From the NCBI GenBank assembly GCA_022837485.1, contig JALHHH010000078.1:1-10164 (forward strand): a stretch of DNA of 10,164 nt, read 5' to 3'. The notes beneath the pieces were generated by a model. The model searched no databases. It saw only the letters and a program-made list of their open reading frames with translations, and had not been told where the DNA came from. This DNA comes from Bacteroidales bacterium. Lineage in GTDB: Bacteria > Bacteroidota > Bacteroidia > Bacteroidales > Lentimicrobiaceae. How positions within the stretch are numbered: position 1 is the first letter of the stretch; each line of letters begins with the position of its first letter. The position numbers were made by a program, and so were the translations under genes. Positions 1-5,621 of this stretch are shown in pieces.

Positions 1-839
1 TCCAGTCCGAGTTTTTCTCTGAGAATACTCAGAAGCCCGTCTTTATATACAATGGTATCGGCAAAACCATATGCAATGGCATGCTCCGGCGTTTGAAGCT
101 TCAGCGAATCGGCAACAAGCTGCAGGATAGCAGGATCGATGTTCCGGGTCGTGCTGATGCCGTTGGAGATATGCATCCAAATAGAATTCAGGAAGGTCAG
201 CGTCTGCTCCTTGTTGGCTTCACTCATCTTATCACCGATAAGGGGTTCAATGGCGCTTTTATATTTTCCGTGACGAATAATCTGCGCGTTGATGTCGAGC
301 TTCTCAAGCAAACCCTTAATAAACTGTATCTCTCCGGTCATCCCCCGGAAATCTATATCGCCTTCCGGATTCAGGCAGATCATATCGGCAGTGGTAGCAA
401 GGTAATAGGCTTTTTGCGAATAAACCTCCCCATAGGAAACAATGAATTTTCCCGACTCCCTGAATTTCAACAAAGCATTTCTAACCTCTTCCGTTGTGGC
501 CATTCCCGATGGAACCTGGCTAAGATCGAGTAAAATCCCTTTAATGTTCTCGTCCCCGGCTGCCCGGTCGATCATTTCGGTCGTTTCCCTTAGCCCGGGT
601 ACATCGCTGGCTGCGAAAAGGCTGGTTTCACTGAATGTGAAAGGGCCGGCAGCACTACGCTCTGGAATTGCTTGATCCAGAGTTAGATGCAGCACCGATG
701 ACGGCTTAACCGTAAATTCCGATTTCTTTGTAAATGTCATCAACGATGCTATCATCAGTGAAAACAGGAAAAACAGAATCAGCAGGGTAAGGATCATCCC
801 TGCCATCGAAGCAAACATAAATTTGAAAAACTGTTTCAT
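1..839 (-). CDS. sppA: Signal peptide peptidase SppA (protease IV), C-terminal part outside window
   Basis: Membrane-anchored serine protease of the ClpP/crotonase fold that degrades leftover signal peptides in the cell envelope. The frame is open from an ATG at 839 to the window edge, giving 279 residues without a stop. One N-terminal membrane segment is visible (about residues 7-33, rich in F, L, I and M), followed by a periplasmic SppA domain. The motif RHGKYKSAIEPL places the catalytic lysine at K194, equivalent to K209 in the YKSAVEP motif of E. coli SppA. The catalytic serine should lie in the second half, outside the window. The protein therefore looks like the long, tandem-domain 67-kDa type. 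The gene is divergent from folK and has a good promoter match at 866-898. The start is supported by the membrane anchor following it directly. Family assignment is firm; completeness of the gene cannot be judged. Confidence 0.92.
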   Translation of the reverse strand, partial: MKQFFKFMFASMAGMILTLLILFFLFSLMIASLMTFTKKSEFTVKPSSVLHLTLDQAIPERSAAGPFTFSETSLFAASDVPGLRETTEMIDRAAGDENIKGILLDLSQVPSGMATTEEVRNALLKFRESGKFIVSYGEVYSQKAYYLATTADMICLNPEGDIDFRGMTGEIQFIKGLLEKLDINAQIIRHGKYKSAIEPLIGDKMSEANKEQTLTFLNSIWMHISNGISTTRNIDPAILQLVADSLKLQTPEHAIAYGFADTIVYKDGLLSILREKLGL

Positions 840-865
840 AATATCGGGTGTTTGTAAAATGTATT

Positions 866-898
866 CAAAGATAATGAATAGTTGGCCGTATCTTCAAA
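866..898 (-). promoter_or_regulatory. Predicted sppA promoter (Bacteroidota type)
   Basis: On the minus strand, TTTG at 898-895 is followed after 21 nt by TATCTTTG at 873-866. This matches the known Bacteroidota sigma-A pattern TTTG / TAnnTTTG. Transcription would begin roughly at 858-861, leaving a leader of about 20 nt before the sppA ATG. Confidence 0.55.
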
Positions 899-1109
899 GG
901 TATTTGCACTGGATGCTGAATCGCTGCTTCCGGCGTCAGTAATATGTTTCGACGAAGCCCGGCTAACATAGTTACAGCGCAGAGCGTTTTTTTTATCGTG
1001 CATATTGGAATTTTCAGTAAAAAAAATTGCGATTCGATCCAATGGCATCACGGGAATGCACAATATGAATCGTTTGAAAAATGACCTGTCCGGCCAGTCC
1101 GATTATTTT

Positions 1110-1161
1110 TATATTTGGTTTGCTGATGAAGGCATTATTTTAAGCAAAGAACTTATTTTTG
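1110..1161 (+). promoter_or_regulatory. Candidate folK promoter -7 elements
   Basis: Two matches to the Bacteroidota -7 element TAnnTTTG lie upstream of folK: TATATTTG at 1110-1117 and TATTTTTG at 1154-1161. Neither has a TTTG box at the expected distance upstream, so which one is used, if either, is unclear. The second would leave a very short leader. Confidence 0.3.
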
Positions 1162-1178
1162 CCATACTATATTAAACG

Positions 1179-1697
1179 ATGGAAACAGTTTATTTACTCC
1201 TGGGAAGCAATCTGGGTGATCGTATGGATTTTCTTGAACGGGCTGTCGGACTGATTACCAGGCGGGCCGGCAGAATTGTGAAGACCTCAGGTGTTTATGA
1301 AACCGCACCCTGGAACAGTGCCGTTGATTTGCAATACCTGAATCAGGCAGTTTGCATTGAGACAGCGCTTATGTCACAAGAGCTTCTCAGGGTTCTGCTG
1401 GATACAGAACGTGATTTGGGAAGAGTAAGAGACGGACAGGTAAACGGTCCCCGGACAATCGATATCGACATTTTATTTTATGCTTCACAGATAATCGATG
1501 TGGCTGGCCTTACGGTGCCGCATCCCAGGCTGCATATGCGCCGCTTTGTACTGGTGCCGCTCTATGAAATTGCACCGGATTATATTCATCCGGTATTTAA
1601 CAGGTCCGTCCGGCAGCTTCTTTTTGACTGTTCTGATTCTCTTGCAGTCGAGCCCTATGCTGAACAACGTATTTTTAAATCTGCCTCCGGAATATGA
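1179..1697 (+). CDS. folK: 2-amino-4-hydroxy-6-hydroxymethyldihydropteridine pyrophosphokinase (HPPK)
   Basis: Cytosolic enzyme that transfers pyrophosphate from ATP to 6-hydroxymethyl-7,8-dihydropterin, the step before dihydropteroate synthase in folate synthesis. The 172-residue protein has the usual single-domain HPPK length. The N-terminus YLLLGSNLGDR is typical. The family signature NGPRTIDIDILFY places R92, D95 and D97 at the same numbers as in E. coli HPPK, where the two aspartates bind the magnesium ions. The conserved VPHPRLHMRRFVLVPL segment (about 113-128) follows, with H115. No Shine-Dalgarno sequence precedes the ATG, which is common in this phylum. The stop overlaps the start of the deoxynucleoside kinase gene (ATGA, 1694-1697), indicating translational coupling and one transcript. 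Confidence 0.96.
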   Translation: METVYLLLGSNLGDRMDFLERAVGLITRRAGRIVKTSGVYETAPWNSAVDLQYLNQAVCIETALMSQELLRVLLDTERDLGRVRDGQVNGPRTIDIDILFYASQIIDVAGLTVPHPRLHMRRFVLVPLYEIAPDYIHPVFNRSVRQLLFDCSDSLAVEPYAEQRIFKSASGI

Positions 1698-2338
1698 TTT
1701 ATAACTTCATCGCAATAGAAGGAACTATAGGGGCGGGGAAAACATCGCTGGCAACCATGCTTTCCGAAAAACTGAATGCTCGATTGATACTGGAACAGTT
1801 TGAAGACAACGATTTTCTGCCGAAATTTTACAGAGAGCCTGCCAAATATGCCTTCCCCCTGGAGCTTTCCTTTCTGGCAAGCAGATTTCATCAGCTTAAG
1901 AATGAACTTTCTGTCATCGATCTGTTTCGTCCGGTGACTATTTCCGATTATTTCATCAACAAGTCCCTCATTTTTGCGCGTAAAACCCTGGCAGATGATG
2001 AATATGCGCTCTATGCCAGATTGTTTAATATTATCAATCTCTCCATCCCCGGCCCCGATCTGCTGGTATACCTGTACGTAAGCACCCGAAGGCTGAAGTC
2101 AAATATTATTCAGCGCGGCCGGTCCTATGAACAGGATATTGAGCTCGACTACCTTGAAAAGATTCAAAGCGGTTACTTTGATTACATCCGGCAGCAAACC
2201 GGTATGCGTATTCTGATTATTGATACCGATAAACTCGACTTTGTGAAAAACCCGGCTCACTTCGACATGCTTTATAATCTGATTATGAAGGAGTATCCTG
2301 TTGGAACACATACAATTACACCTCCATACGGGGAATAG
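1694..2338 (+). CDS. Deoxynucleoside kinase (deoxyguanosine/deoxyadenosine kinase type)
   Basis: Salvage kinase that phosphorylates deoxynucleosides to 5'-monophosphates with ATP in the cytosol. The 214-residue length is typical. The P-loop is GTIGAGKTS (residues 10-18). E34 follows the first strand region and should bind the sugar 5'-hydroxyl. The position of the DRS/ERS motif of many deoxynucleoside kinases is occupied by SDYF (84-87), followed by KSLIFARKTL. From memory this resembles Bacillus-type dGK/dAK proteins, so a purine deoxynucleoside substrate is likelier than thymidine. The arginine-rich lid RRLKSNIIQRGRSYE spans about 132-146. The ATGA overlap with folK makes the pair a two-gene operon. 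Substrate preference cannot be read from sequence alone. Confidence 0.88.
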   Translation: MIYNFIAIEGTIGAGKTSLATMLSEKLNARLILEQFEDNDFLPKFYREPAKYAFPLELSFLASRFHQLKNELSVIDLFRPVTISDYFINKSLIFARKTLADDEYALYARLFNIINLSIPGPDLLVYLYVSTRRLKSNIIQRGRSYEQDIELDYLEKIQSGYFDYIRQQTGMRILIIDTDKLDFVKNPAHFDMLYNLIMKEYPVGTHTITPPYGE

Positions 2339-2382
2339 TGTAAATTTTTTTAGCGTGATTCTGATTTTTGGGAATTAAGCAT

Positions 2383-2390
2383 TATTTTTG
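2383..2390 (+). promoter_or_regulatory. Candidate -7 element for the histidine kinase gene
   Basis: TATTTTTG matches TAnnTTTG. No TTTG box sits at the right distance upstream. If it is used, the transcript would start at about 2396 and carry both hairpins at 2401-2452 in its leader. Confidence 0.28.
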
Positions 2391-2400
2391 GATAAACAGT

Positions 2401-2452
2401 TCCTGTCCTGTTTGGACGGGAAATTTGTGTTATCCCGATCAGGATTTCCTGA
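2401..2452 (+). promoter_or_regulatory. Two inverted repeats in the leader of the histidine kinase gene
   Basis: TCCTGTCC-TGTTT-GGACGGGA (2401-2421) can form an 8-bp RNA stem with one G-U pair. TCAGGA-TT-TCCTGA (2439-2452) is a perfect 6-bp dyad ending 16 nt before the ATG. The first is not followed by a real T tract, so it is a poor terminator for folK-kinase. The second is better read as a DNA-binding site or a leader structure. Function is unknown. Confidence 0.35.
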
Positions 2453-2468
2453 CCTATTCCTTTAACGT

Positions 2469-3383
2469 ATGACGGCTCAGATTCCGACATATTATTTGTA
2501 CCTGGCATTCGTCCTTGCACTGCTGCTTGTGTCGGGACTGCTTATATTTGTGCTAAGGGCACTTCGTGAAAAAAACCGTATGATCCATTTGCTGAGTGAG
2601 AAAAACAAAGCAATACTGGTTACTCAGGACGAGCTTCGCAAGTCGAAAGAAAAGGCAGAAGAGTCGGATCGCCTGAAATCGGCCTTTCTGGCAAATATGT
2701 CGCACGAAATCCGAACTCCTCTGAATGCCATTATGGGATTTTCTTCGCTATTGCAGGAATCGGAAGTGGCAGAAGAAGATAAGAAACAGTTTATCAGCGT
2801 TATATATAACAACAGCAATAAACTTCTCGACCTGATGGGAGAGATTTTCGACATCGCTCAGATTGAGACGGGTCTTATTATTATGCAACGCGAACCCTGC
2901 CAGATAAATGAATTGCTTACAGGGCTTACTACGTTCTTTAATCTTGAAAAAGGTATCGCCGGGAAAGACCATATTTCCATACGTATGCAGAAGGCGAACA
3001 AAGACAGTGCGTTTACTATCCTTACCGATGAGCGAAAGCTCCGGCAGGCTCTGTTTAACCTCATCGAAAATGCGCTGAAGTATACCAGCGAAGGATATAT
3101 AGAGGTAGGATATAACTTCCGTAACAACGGTATGGTTGAATTTTATGTAAAAGATACCGGTATCGGCTTTCCTCAGGAAAAGCTGGATGTGCTCTTTCAG
3201 CGGTTCCGGCAGGTAGATGAGGGGCATAACCGCAATTACGGCGGTATTGGCCTGGGGCTTACCCTTTCTAAAAAATTTGTAGAGCTGATGGGCGGGGAGA
3301 TGTGGGCCGAATCAAAACAGGGGGCCGGATCTACTTTTTATTTCACACTTCCATACCAGCTCAACAATACCACAGGTGCGTGA
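2469..3383 (+). CDS. Membrane-bound sensor histidine kinase, no recognisable sensor domain
   Basis: Transmembrane histidine kinase of 304 residues. One membrane segment (about 8-30) is followed directly by a charged helical linker, probably coiled coil (31-75), then a HisKA dimerisation/phosphoacceptor domain and an HATPase_c domain. The H-box ANMSHEIRTPLNAIMGF puts the phosphorylated histidine at H79. The N-box is NLIENALKY (N197, N201). Further boxes are G1 DTGIGF (229-234), the F-box LFQRFRQ (242-248) and G2 GGIGLGLTLSKK (258-269). All catalytic boxes are intact. It has no PAS, CHASE or other periplasmic input domain and no receiver domain, so input must come through the membrane segment, the linker or a partner protein. 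No response regulator gene is adjacent, making it an orphan kinase. It lies 130 bp after the deoxynucleoside kinase gene and converges on the sigma factor gene. Confidence 0.93.
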   Translation: MTAQIPTYYLYLAFVLALLLVSGLLIFVLRALREKNRMIHLLSEKNKAILVTQDELRKSKEKAEESDRLKSAFLANMSHEIRTPLNAIMGFSSLLQESEVAEEDKKQFISVIYNNSNKLLDLMGEIFDIAQIETGLIIMQREPCQINELLTGLTTFFNLEKGIAGKDHISIRMQKANKDSAFTILTDERKLRQALFNLIENALKYTSEGYIEVGYNFRNNGMVEFYVKDTGIGFPQEKLDVLFQRFRQVDEGHNRNYGGIGLGLTLSKKFVELMGGEMWAESKQGAGSTFYFTLPYQLNNTTGA

Positions 3384-3426
3384 AGGAATTGATTGTTTTA
3401 AGGATATCCCCATTTTTCAGACCGCA

Positions 3427-3459
3427 TAAAAAAGCCCCTGAAAAGGGGCTGTCTTATTT
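3427..3459. terminator. Bidirectional rho-independent terminator between histidine kinase and sigma factor genes
   Basis: AGCCCCT-GAAA-AGGGGCT (3433-3450) forms a 7-bp GC-rich stem. A run of A on its left (3428-3433) gives TTTTTT on the minus strand after the sigma factor gene. GTCTTATTT on its right serves the plus-strand kinase gene less strongly. It sits 49 bp after the kinase stop and 47 bp after the sigma gene stop. Confidence 0.82.
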
Positions 3460-3497
3460 AACGGCTGTGTCTATGGAGGAATATTCCTGCCGCAGAC

Positions 3498-4004
3498 TTA
3501 GCTCTGAAATTCCTTAAGCGATTCCATTAACTTCTTGCGGGTGAAGAAAATACGGCTTTTAACCGTGCCAATGGAAAGGTTCAGGTTTTCTGCTATTTCC
3601 TTGTATTTGTAACCTTCGGTATGCATCTCGAAGGGGAGACGCTGATCTTCCTCAAGCTTTGCAATGCCGGCTTTAATCTCTTTTGTGCTGATCGCCGATT
3701 CCGGGGAAACAAAGTCCGACTTCCGGGGTATATTCAGGTAATACAGATCTTCGGTGTTGTCAACAATAGTGTTGGCTTTTTGGTTCCTGCGGTAATTGTT
3801 TATGAAAGTATTTTTCATAATCGTGTAGGTCCAGGCCTTAAGATTGGTGTCGCTTTCAAACTTGTCCCTGTGGGTTAATGCCTTCAGGTAAGTATCCTGG
3901 ATCAGATCCTTGGCTTCCTCCCGGTTGTTGGTTAAAGTGTTGGCAAAATAAGAGAGATTGTCGTGAAGACTTATTAATTTGTGGCTAAATTCAATTGCTG
4001 TCAT
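3498..4004 (-). CDS. ECF-type sigma-70 family RNA polymerase sigma factor
   Basis: Alternative sigma factor of 168 residues with only regions 2 and 4, as expected for the extracytoplasmic-function group. Region 2 covers about residues 12-76; DLIQDTYLKAL (33-43) is the core-binding 2.2 helix and NLKAWTYTIMKNTFINNYRR is the promoter-melting/-10 part. Region 4 covers about 108-162, with the helix-turn-helix YKEIAENLNLSIGTVKSRIF that reads the -35 box. No anti-sigma factor gene is adjacent in the window, so activity may be set at the level of transcription. The nearest upstream gene on the same strand is the CarH/LitR-like MerR regulator, 597 bp away. This arrangement resembles LitR-LitS light-response pairs. 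The start ATG is preceded by an AT-rich leader without Shine-Dalgarno sequence. Targets are unknown. Confidence 0.93.
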   Translation of the reverse strand: MTAIEFSHKLISLHDNLSYFANTLTNNREEAKDLIQDTYLKALTHRDKFESDTNLKAWTYTIMKNTFINNYRRNQKANTIVDNTEDLYYLNIPRKSDFVSPESAISTKEIKAGIAKLEEDQRLPFEMHTEGYKYKEIAENLNLSIGTVKSRIFFTRKKLMESLKEFQS

Positions 4005-4033
4005 GGTTTATTGAATTTTTTGGTGGTGATCAA

Positions 4034-4064
4034 TGTTTAACAAAGATAATGCAAAATTAAACAA
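4034..4064 (-). promoter_or_regulatory. Promoter- or operator-like element of the sigma gene, shared with the MerR gene
   Basis: On the minus strand TTGTTTA (4064-4058), a 16-nt spacer and GTTAAACA (4041-4034) end 29 nt before the sigma factor ATG. The same gapped sequence with the same spacer precedes the MerR regulator gene (5534-5504). The spacing suits an ECF-type -35/-10 pair. The outer TGTTTA and TAAACA also form a dyad that a regulator could bind. A conventional -7 match, TATCTTTG (4048-4041), overlaps it by one base. Confidence 0.45.
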
Positions 4065-4117
4065 CTTAGAACGATTTAATATAATTTTAACGGGAATTAG
4101 ACCAAACGGACTTAATT

Positions 4118-4183
4118 AAAAATGTTAAAAAACACTAATACAGGGATATACGAATTTAATTTGATTGTGAAAAAATGTTAAAA
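4118..4183. repeat. 13-bp direct repeat pair
   Basis: AAAAATGTTAAAA occurs at 4118-4130 and 4171-4183, 53 bp apart, or about five helical turns. It is low in complexity, so chance is a real alternative. It resembles the GTTAAACA motif found nearby at 4199-4206. Confidence 0.3.
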
Positions 4184-4223
4184 GAATAGCATAAAAAAGT
4201 TAAACAATAATTTTACACAAAAA

Positions 4224-4261
4224 TGTCCCATTATAGGACACTATATGTCCCGATACGGGAC
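4224..4261. promoter_or_regulatory. Operator-like array of four TGTCC/GGACA half-sites
   Basis: Half-sites alternate in orientation: TGTCC (4224-4228), GGACA (4236-4240), TGTCC (4246-4250) and GGGAC (4257-4261). Their centres are 12, 10 and 11 bp apart, so all face one side of the helix. The right pair forms the perfect dyad GTCCCG-ATA-CGGGAC (4247-4261). ATGTCCC is repeated exactly 22 bp apart (4223 and 4245). The array lies about 220-257 bp upstream of the sigma factor ATG. The bound protein is unknown. Confidence 0.42.
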
Positions 4262-4352
4262 TGTATGCATTAATGAGGATATGAAACTGTGTAAATAGAG
4301 GCAAATATACACTAATTCAGATACTTATGTTTATTGGTGAATTTTTCAAATC

Positions 4353-4369
4353 TGGCCCATTTTGGGTCA
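4353..4369 (+). other. Short hairpin followed by T residues
   Basis: TGGCCCA-TTT-TGGGTCA has a 7-bp stem with one G-U pair, followed by TTTT. It is terminator-shaped on the plus strand, but no plus-strand gene precedes it. It may end an unannotated small transcript or be a binding site. Confidence 0.22.
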
Positions 4370-4472
4370 TTTTACTGTAATAAAGATCAGCTAACATTAT
4401 AAAAATTATATTAAAGACCGTAAGTTGTTGTAAAACAGTAGATAAATACGATCGTGACCGAATGGCAGACCA

Positions 4473-4488
4473 CTGACATTTTTGTCAG
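4473..4488. other. Perfect dyad CTGACA-TTTT-TGTCAG
   Basis: Six-bp arms with a 4-nt centre lie 114 bp beyond the stop of the MerR regulator gene. The 8-mer CTGACATT recurs at 5558-5565, next to an inverted repeat upstream of that same gene. An AGGAGG sequence starts inside its right arm (4487-4492). Confidence 0.3.
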
Positions 4489-4601
4489 GAGGGCATGACA
4501 GTATGTGGAATTTTAAGAATTTTGTTGAACGTTTTACACACTTTTATACCCCGATTCTGTCCGGCTGTATTATTTGAGAGATCAACTTATTGCTGAAGCA
4601 A

Positions 4602-5477
4602 TCAGGAAATTCTTTCGATAAAGGCTTCCGGTGAGTCTATGCGGATTACGTTGCCCGGAAGGTCGACCAGGTGTTCACGGGTTTGATTTCCAGTTATAAA
4701 TATTGTCTTTTCAGGAAACGTCAGCGAAAGTTGTTGCAAATATTCCGTGTATTTTTTCTGCGTAAGCGGCGTTGTCAGACTGGTAAACAAATAGTCTACG
4801 GTTTGTTTTCCGTCTACTTCTATCAGATCTTCAAACGGAAGCGACTGCCCCAGGTAAATAACCTTTAGTCCCTGCTTCCGAGACAAATAGTGAAAAAACA
4901 GTATTCCAAGCTCATGCCATTCTCCGGAGGGCAGATAAATGAGGATCGATTTACTGCCCGGCTTTACGGTGGTTGACTGTCCGTCGATGGCGATGATAAG
5001 CTTTTGTCTGATTATGCCCGATACAAAATGCTCCTGTGCAGGGAAAATGGTGCCGATCTGCCAAAGTAACCCTATCTTCTCAAAAAACGGATACAAGAGT
5101 TTGGTAACGGTTTCATCGAATCCCAGCTTTATAATTGATGTTGTAAGTACCTTGTCGAAACGCGCTTCGTCAAAATCGATCATGGCAACAATAAGCTGTT
5201 CAATCTGATTGTCCTGATCGAGGGATGTTTCAGATATTTCGAGGATACGCTCATTCATCTCTTGAATATCCATATTGACGATATTCGAGATTTTTAGTCC
5301 GTTCCGGTTCAGGATGGATACATTAAGCAGCTTCTTCAGATCCTTGTCGGAATAGTACCTGATGTTGGTTGAAGTACGCTCCGGTTCAATCAGATGGTAT
5401 CTTTTCTCCCAGATTCTGATGGTGTGAGCCTTGATGCCGGTGAGCTTTTCCAGGTCCTTTATAGAGTACCTTATCAT
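4602..5477 (-). CDS. MerR-family regulator with cobalamin-binding domain (CarH/LitR-like photoreceptor candidate)
   Basis: Transcription regulator of 291 residues with three parts: a MerR winged helix (1-70, IRYSIKDLEKLTGIKAHTIRIWEKRY), a four-helix B12-binding module (about 75-165) and a Rossmann-type cobalamin-binding domain (about 175-291). The signature W-x9-EH is present (W139, E149, H150), as is ExHxxG (E186, H188, G191), where the histidine coordinates cobalt from below. These define CarH/LitR proteins, which bind DNA in the dark as adenosylcobalamin tetramers and release it in light. Q140 stands where, from memory, Thermus CarH has the histidine (H132) that caps cobalt after photolysis. 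I start at 5477 rather than the in-frame ATG at 5534 because the MerR domain begins there and AGGA precedes it. The gene follows alaS with a 144-bp gap and precedes an ECF sigma gene. Light sensing is inferred; a B12-only sensor is possible. Confidence 0.93.
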   Translation of the reverse strand: MIRYSIKDLEKLTGIKAHTIRIWEKRYHLIEPERTSTNIRYYSDKDLKKLLNVSILNRNGLKISNIVNMDIQEMNERILEISETSLDQDNQIEQLIVAMIDFDEARFDKVLTTSIIKLGFDETVTKLLYPFFEKIGLLWQIGTIFPAQEHFVSGIIRQKLIIAIDGQSTTVKPGSKSILIYLPSGEWHELGILFFHYLSRKQGLKVIYLGQSLPFEDLIEVDGKQTVDYLFTSLTTPLTQKKYTEYLQQLSLTFPEKTIFITGNQTREHLVDLPGNVIRIDSPEAFIERIS

Positions 5478-5483
5478 TGGTTT

Positions 5484-5487
5484 TCCT
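5484..5487 (-). promoter_or_regulatory. Ribosome binding site deciding the start of the MerR/B12 regulator
   Basis: AGGA on the minus strand, inside ACAGGAAAACC, lies 6 nt before the ATG at 5477. It supports that start over ATGs at 5498 and 5534, whose extra residues do not resemble a MerR N-terminus. Confidence 0.5.
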
Positions 5488-5503
5488 GTATAGAACATAA
5501 TCG

Positions 5504-5534
5504 TGTTTAACGTTTGTCGCCAGCATATAAACAA
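5504..5534 (-). promoter_or_regulatory. Promoter- or operator-like element of the MerR/B12 regulator, shared with the sigma gene
   Basis: On the minus strand TTGTTTA (5534-5528), a 16-nt spacer and GTTAAACA (5511-5504) end 26 nt before the ATG at 5477. Sequence and spacing of both boxes are identical to those upstream of the sigma factor gene (4064-4034), while the spacer sequences differ. No TAnnTTTG box is present between alaS and this gene, so an alternative sigma factor or read-through from alaS is likely. Confidence 0.45.
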
Positions 5535-5569
5535 AGCTGGTTACGAAAATGTTTAACCTGACATTCAGG
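5520..5569. promoter_or_regulatory. Two further inverted repeats upstream of the MerR/B12 regulator
   Basis: CCAGC (5520-5524) and GCTGG (5536-5540) flank the TTGTTTA box with an 11-nt centre. CCTGA-CAT-TCAGG (5557-5569) abuts another GTTAAACA copy (minus strand, 5557-5550). They may be binding sites for autoregulation. The second is too short and lacks a T tract, so it is not a convincing alaS terminator. Confidence 0.3.
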
Positions 5570-5621
5570 ACGTCTATCCCCTCAATCCTGAACCCGTTCC
5601 GGAAAGTCAACAATCACACAT

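Larger units (their letters stand above)
840..1178. other. Divergent intergenic region sppA / folK
   Basis: This 339-bp stretch separates the divergent starts of sppA (839, -) and folK (1179, +). I see no credible gene. A 75-codon minus-strand frame (836-1063) ends in a TGA that overlaps the sppA ATG, but its composition matches no family I recognise and it would run through the best sppA promoter. The stretch carries TAnnTTTG promoter elements in both directions and A/T tracts. Confidence 0.5.
4005..4601. other. Long AT-rich intergenic region upstream of the sigma factor gene
   Basis: This 597-bp region is clearly richer in A and T than the flanking genes and contains no convincing gene. 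It holds a promoter-like element shared with the MerR gene (4034-4064), two TAnnTTTG-like boxes on the minus strand (4041-4048 and 4052-4059), a 13-bp direct repeat AAAAATGTTAAAA (4118-4130 and 4171-4183), a four-half-site TGTCC/GGACA array (4224-4261), a short hairpin (4353-4369) and a perfect dyad (4473-4488). The density of signals suggests a controlled promoter, an unannotated small RNA, or both. Confidence 0.6.

Noticed and set aside
836..1063. 75-codon minus-strand reading frame whose TGA overlaps the sppA ATG
   Set aside because: The overlap looks operon-like, but the product has no recognisable family features, lacks a plausible ribosome binding site and would cover the best sppA promoter.
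2401..2421. Hairpin considered as terminator of the folK-kinase operon
   Set aside because: It is followed by AATTTGTGTT rather than a T run and lies more than 60 nt after the stop; a leader element is at least as likely.
2748..3227. 159-codon minus-strand frame inside the histidine kinase gene
   Set aside because: It is antisense to the HisKA and HATPase domains, whose motifs are intact on the plus strand.
4589..4602. Palindrome ATTGCT-GA-AGCAAT at the end of the MerR/B12 regulator, considered as a terminator
   Set aside because: The stem is AT-rich, the loop has only 2 nt and no T tract follows on the minus strand.
5478..5534. Upstream in-frame start of the MerR/B12 regulator
   Set aside because: The extra 19 residues do not fit a MerR N-terminus, would overlap the shared promoter-like element, and the ATG at 5477 has a good AGGA.
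5386..5613. 75-codon minus-strand frame across the start of the MerR/B12 regulator
   Set aside because: It is out of frame with the conserved MerR domain and has no similarity to anything recognised.
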